This document shows, piece after piece, positions 60,489-64,000 of a stretch of DNA of 64,000 bases; position 1 is the stretch's first letter; each line of letters starts with the position of its first letter. The DNA comes from Sapria himalayana (lineage: Eukaryota; Streptophyta; Magnoliopsida; Malpighiales; Rafflesiaceae). The notes under the pieces are model-generated. The model was given only the letters and a program-made list of their open reading frames with translations. It was not told the origin of the DNA and searched no databases. The position numbers and the translations under genes were made by a program. The stretch is taken from contig JAREIK010000345.1 of assembly GCA_029783825.1 (NCBI GenBank), positions 102,001-166,000 on the forward strand, read 5' to 3'.

Positions 60489-60520
60489 GATGTCATGACT
60501 TTATGAAAAGTCACGACATC
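60489..60520. other. Imperfect hairpin
   Basis: GATGTCATGACTTT, then ATGA, then AAAGTCACGACATC form a 14-bp stem with one mismatch. The same words (CATGACTTT, CACGACATC, TCATGACATC) recur singly between 59950 and 60990, so the hairpin may be two facing copies of a dispersed word. Confidence 0.5.
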
Positions 60521-62335
60521 ATCTTTTGTTGTCTGTAGTAGCTATGCTATCACTATGGAAAATATTATGATATCTTCATGTAGTTTCTAATATACTAATA
60601 TCACAACTTTTCTTTTGATCGCTTCCTTATTAGTAATCTAGTATTTCTGATTGTGAATTTTTTTGATATCATGACTTTCTTCAGCATTTAAACTTCTATC
60701 ACTTTTTTTCTTCTAATCTATATTAATAATTGTCTTAGCTTTGAATTCTTTATAATGTATATTGTTGGTCAGTGGTGAGACTTCTAATTATTTTCTTTTC
60801 ACCCTTTCAAGAGTCTTTTCATTGGTATCTCCATAGTTTTTATATGAGAATATCATGACATCTTCATCATATGTCACAATTTCATAATGTACCGTACATT
60901 TTGTTTTTGGTATGATTTTGAGAAATATAATGATTTCATAATATGTTTCTTTTTTCAAGACTTAATACCTTTTTCTTGTTTTAGATTTTTTTTATTTCAT
61001 CTTATTTCTTTTCTTCGAGATAACAATCATCTAATAAAATTTTTTATTTGAATTCTATATCCTACCTTTTGGATGTGTGAATGAAACTATCTATTCTTCA
61101 GTGGTTTTTCTCATCATCTTTTGAAATTTGTAGTCTTTTATATAAGTTAAACTTTACTTATTCTTTGTTCATGCGAAATGTGAATTATCTTTTTTTTAAT
61201 GTTCATCAATGCATATCCAATATTCAAAAATGATCATTTCAAAATCAATGATACTTGAGTCTTTTTCCATGTCAAACATCACAATGTCATTGGAGAAGAT
61301 AAAATTTTCAATCTTGATTAGCATTATTTTAATAATTTTTTTCAGAAACTTGATTGATCTATCAACAAGCTATAGAGAAAAAAAAAAGATGGAGTTATCT
61401 CACATAGACTTGGCTTCCATAATACAAATAATGACATCAAGTTGACATTTGCTCTTAGGTTGCATAATATCTTTTGAAAAATATACTCATCAATAATGCA
61501 TAATATGGTAAAACTTTTTAAATTTTTAAGTTTTCTTTGAGTTTTTATTTAATAATTGTATTATGTTTCTTGATCATGTTTATTGTGTCATAAGTATTCA
61601 ATTTTTTCTTGTTACTCATTATATTTTTTCATAAATTTTATGTAATGTGGTGTGTGATTATGACTTTGGTGAAGGGTAATTTGCTTTCTAATTTTCAAAA
61701 AATAATATTAAGAAATTTATAAAAATTTTCATTCAGTTTTTCTTTTCTAAATTGTTGTAGAAAAAAAATGATTTTACGTATCTTGTGTTTTGTCTACCAT
61801 CATTTATCACAATCATTATGCACACACCTATTGGATAGTGAAGCCCTCTATCTTTGTTTTAACATACATCTATATCCATCAATATTTAACAAATAATAAA
61901 ACTACAATTATTCATTGCAAAGCTATTTTCATCATACATAATTATATATATCAATCATAGATCCATAATTAGCCTAGCATTAAGAAAAATTTCAAGGAAA
62001 ATAATTGTAGGATCATCTTGTTGAATTGCGCATTCCCAATGGCAGTCATTGTTAAGATCTAAAGTTCAGATCTGGTTTCTAATTTATTTTGCATCCCATT
62101 TGGCTTGAGTTTCTCTTTCTAATGGTAGAAGATGGTGCGTCTTGATATTGTGTTGGATTGCCTCATGTTTTTAACTTTTGATTTACCTTTTATTGTTCAT
62201 CTCTATTTCTTTTATTATTTACTCTTTTTAAAGTCTACATTTTATATCTCTAGGCCTTATAGTATACTATAGTAGTTTAGCCCAATGTCACAACATTAGG
62301 TTGAAGTCGTGACATTAAATAAAATTCAAATCTTC
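60521..62335. other. Probable intron 2, nothing recognised
   Basis: It is T-rich on the + strand with scattered ATCATGAC words. ORF 61209-61445 is Ile/Ser-rich without a domain. No element termini seen. Confidence 0.4.
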
Positions 62336-62338
62336 TTT

Positions 62339-62500
62339 GGAGCACAAAGTTTTAACGACAACTAATATCTCAACTCAGAAAATTTTTTTCTAGAGGACAA
62401 AGTTACGATAAAAAAAGATATTGAGTAAGAATTTTTTTTATAAAGCACAAAGTTATGACATAAAAAGATGCCACACCTGAGAAAATTTATTTTTGAAATA
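62339..62500. repeat. Three tandem units of about 52 bp
   Basis: Units near 62340, 62393 and 62443 share GAG-ACAAAGTTA-GA-A-AAAAAGAT, a variable 12-base part, and GAAAATTTTTTT. The words resemble those at 9.6-10.1 kb and 60-61 kb, perhaps one repeat family. Confidence 0.5.
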
Positions 62501-63208
62501 TAAAATCACTAAGTCAAAAAATGTAATGATTGAAGAATATATTAAGGTGTTAGAAGATATCATGACTTGACATATCAAATTGATACTTTGTTGCTATGAT
62601 GTGGAAATGCTATCATGGCTAAAATTGTGATTTATGCTTAGGCATACAAGATAACGGTAATGTGGGTGTACCTATGCAACTTGCCTCGATGCTAGATTTT
62701 AAAAGTGGTTTTGTTATACAACAAAGGAGTCTATAGTAATGATATATTTTTTTGATATTTAATTTTGAGTTTTATATATTATTTTAGTTTTATAATTTAT
62801 TTGCTAAATACAAATAGTTAAAAAAATATCACATAGTGAATTTAGTGATAATTAATATGATGCTGATGTAGATATAAATATTAATTATAATCCTACAAAA
62901 AGATTATAGTCAAAAATTATGTTTTCTCCAACAACTACCTCATAATCTAATTTGTTACCTAAAAAATAAAAAAAATAGGCAAATATTAATAGTATGAACA
63001 CATTTCAAAATAATAAAAAATAAAAAATTTAGAGATATCTATGAAGAATTATCACAATATATATATGTGTCAAAAGATATATACATATAGAAGTGTATGT
63101 GAGACCGAGCACCTAATGAGGCATGTTGACTAATGTAATAAATAATATAGTGTATTAGATCCAAATCAAACCCAACTTAGCGTTAGAGTTTTTCATGTTA
63201 GATCTAGA
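62501..63208. other. AT-rich sequence, nothing recognised
   Basis: No gene or terminus was seen. GATCTAGA at 63201-63208 would be the left target duplication of the following hAT-type terminus. Confidence 0.4.
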
Positions 63209-63573
63209 TAGAGGTGTCAAACGGGCCGGCCCGGCACGGCTCGGCACGGCCCGACCCATTTTTTTTGGGCACGTTCGTGCTACCGGGCAGGGCACGGTTT
63301 AAAAATTACCGAGCCCGGCACGGCCCGTAGGCACGGCGGGCCGTGCCTTGCCTGGCCCGCTCGGGCATGCCTGTCCGAGTGGTTCGGGATACGGGAAGAC
63401 AGCGGGTCGGGTCGAATCAGACCCGACCCGCGGTCTTTTATGCGGGAGGGGCTTCCTGGGGTCGGGCTCACGGGACACCCGGCACGGGACTGACCCGTGC
63501 CGGGGTGCCGTGCCGCGTGCCGAACCGTGCTGGGTCAGGCATGGCACGGCTCAGGCCGAGCACGGCACGGCAC
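63209..63573. mobile_element. hAT-type element, left terminal region
   Basis: It begins TAGAGGTGTCAAACGGGCC at 63209 and continues as GC-rich sequence built of GGCACGG and GGCCCG words. No right terminus appears before a second copy of the left terminus at 63574. The ORFs on both strands (62-82 codons, Arg/Pro/Gly/His-rich) are compositional. Confidence 0.7.
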
Positions 63574-64000
63574 TAGAGGTGTCAAACGGGCCGGCCCAGC
63601 ACGGCACGGCCCGTTTTTCACGTGCCCAGCCGTGCTACGGCACGGCACGGTTTTTTAAATTCGGGCACGGCAAGGCCGTTCCGTGCCGTGCCGGCCCACT
63701 CGGGCACGGGCGCACGGCAAGGCAGGGCATGCGGGGCTGGGCGGGTCGGGTCTGTTTGGACCCGACCCACGGTCTTTTTACCGGGGGCGGGGCCCGGTTG
63801 GGTCACGAGTCACGACTCAGTGAGTCGTTACCGTGAGTCGTGACTCGTGAGTCGCGACTCACGACTCACGACGCAGGCACGCGTGCCGGCGTGCCGTGCC
63901 AAGGCACGGCACGGCACGTGCTTTGTTCGCCCGGGCACGGCACGGGCTCGGGCACGTTTTTTGATCGTGCCGGGCCGGCCCAGGCACGGCCGAACCGTGC
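63574..64000. mobile_element. Second hAT-type left terminus, runs off the window
   Basis: TAGAGGTGTCAAACGGGCC recurs at 63574, followed by CAGCACGGCACGGCCCG and the same GC-rich words. The repeated order (TIR, GGCACGG block, GGGCATG block, CGGGTCGGGTC block, GACCCGACCC block) matches the first copy, so it is either nested in or tandem with it. The window ends inside it. Confidence 0.7.
63803..63873. repeat. GAGTCGTGACTC palindrome cluster
   Basis: About 70 bases are made of CACGAGTCACGACTC-type words in both orientations. An 18-bp perfect palindrome CGTGAGTCGCGACTCACG lies at 63846-63863, and a near-palindrome CGACTCAGTGAGTCG at about 63813-63827. It sits inside the second hAT-type terminus and has no counterpart at the matching place of the first copy. 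Confidence 0.85.

Noticed and set aside
63280..63843. Arg/Gly/Pro/His-rich ORFs on both strands at the window end
   Set aside because: Produced by GGCACGG repeats of hAT-type termini.

Overview
This window looks like nuclear DNA of a flowering plant. It is very AT-rich, has almost no long open reading frames, carries many microsatellites, and is dominated by plant-type transposable elements (CACTA/En-Spm, hAT, Ty1/copia, Ty3/gypsy). I cannot assign a species. I see no rRNA, tRNA, CRISPR array or bacterial-style operon.

Only one host gene is visible: the 5' part of an ARIADNE-type RBR E3 ubiquitin ligase (ARI7/ARI8-like) on the + strand. Exon 1 (35192-35380) and exon 2 (54968-55092) are separated by an intron of about 19.6 kb. 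The exons join in phase and form a continuous ARI N-terminus. Exon 3 onward (RING-IBR-RING) is not in the window, so the last 8.9 kb is probably intron 2.

Layout. 1-13.1 kb: intergenic, repeat-derived sequence with direct repeats, copia-LTR-like blocks with tRNA-Met-like primer-binding sites, an inverted LTR-like pair and microsatellites. 13.14-16.09 kb: left part of a CACTA element with a decayed + strand TNP2 gene, cut by a second CACTA copy. 16.09-19.55 kb: that second, right-truncated CACTA copy. 19.55-20.18 kb: decayed Athila-like Ty3/gypsy reverse transcriptase. 20.510-34.142 kb: a full-length CACTA element with CACTACAA termini and a 3-bp ATA target duplication, holding a minus-strand transposase-related pseudogene (Transpos_assoc, TNP2 N-terminal region, Ptta/Transposase_24), two GC-rich GCN triplet islands and long AT-rich palindromic sequence. 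34.14-35.19 kb: 5' flank of the ARI gene. 35.38-54.97 kb: intron 1, filled with nested hAT elements, two decayed minus-strand copia elements, and non-autonomous elements with recognisable 8-bp target duplications. 55.1-64.0 kb: probable intron 2, with a 551-bp hAT-like MITE and, at the end, very GC-rich hAT-type termini.

The transposon genes are broken by stops and frameshifts and are annotated as pseudogenes. The most interesting points are the CACTA element whose gene joins the TNP2 N-terminal region to a Ptta domain without the catalytic region, its GCN triplet islands, and the nested, datable insertions in one large intron. I found no clear evidence of a wholly new biological system.
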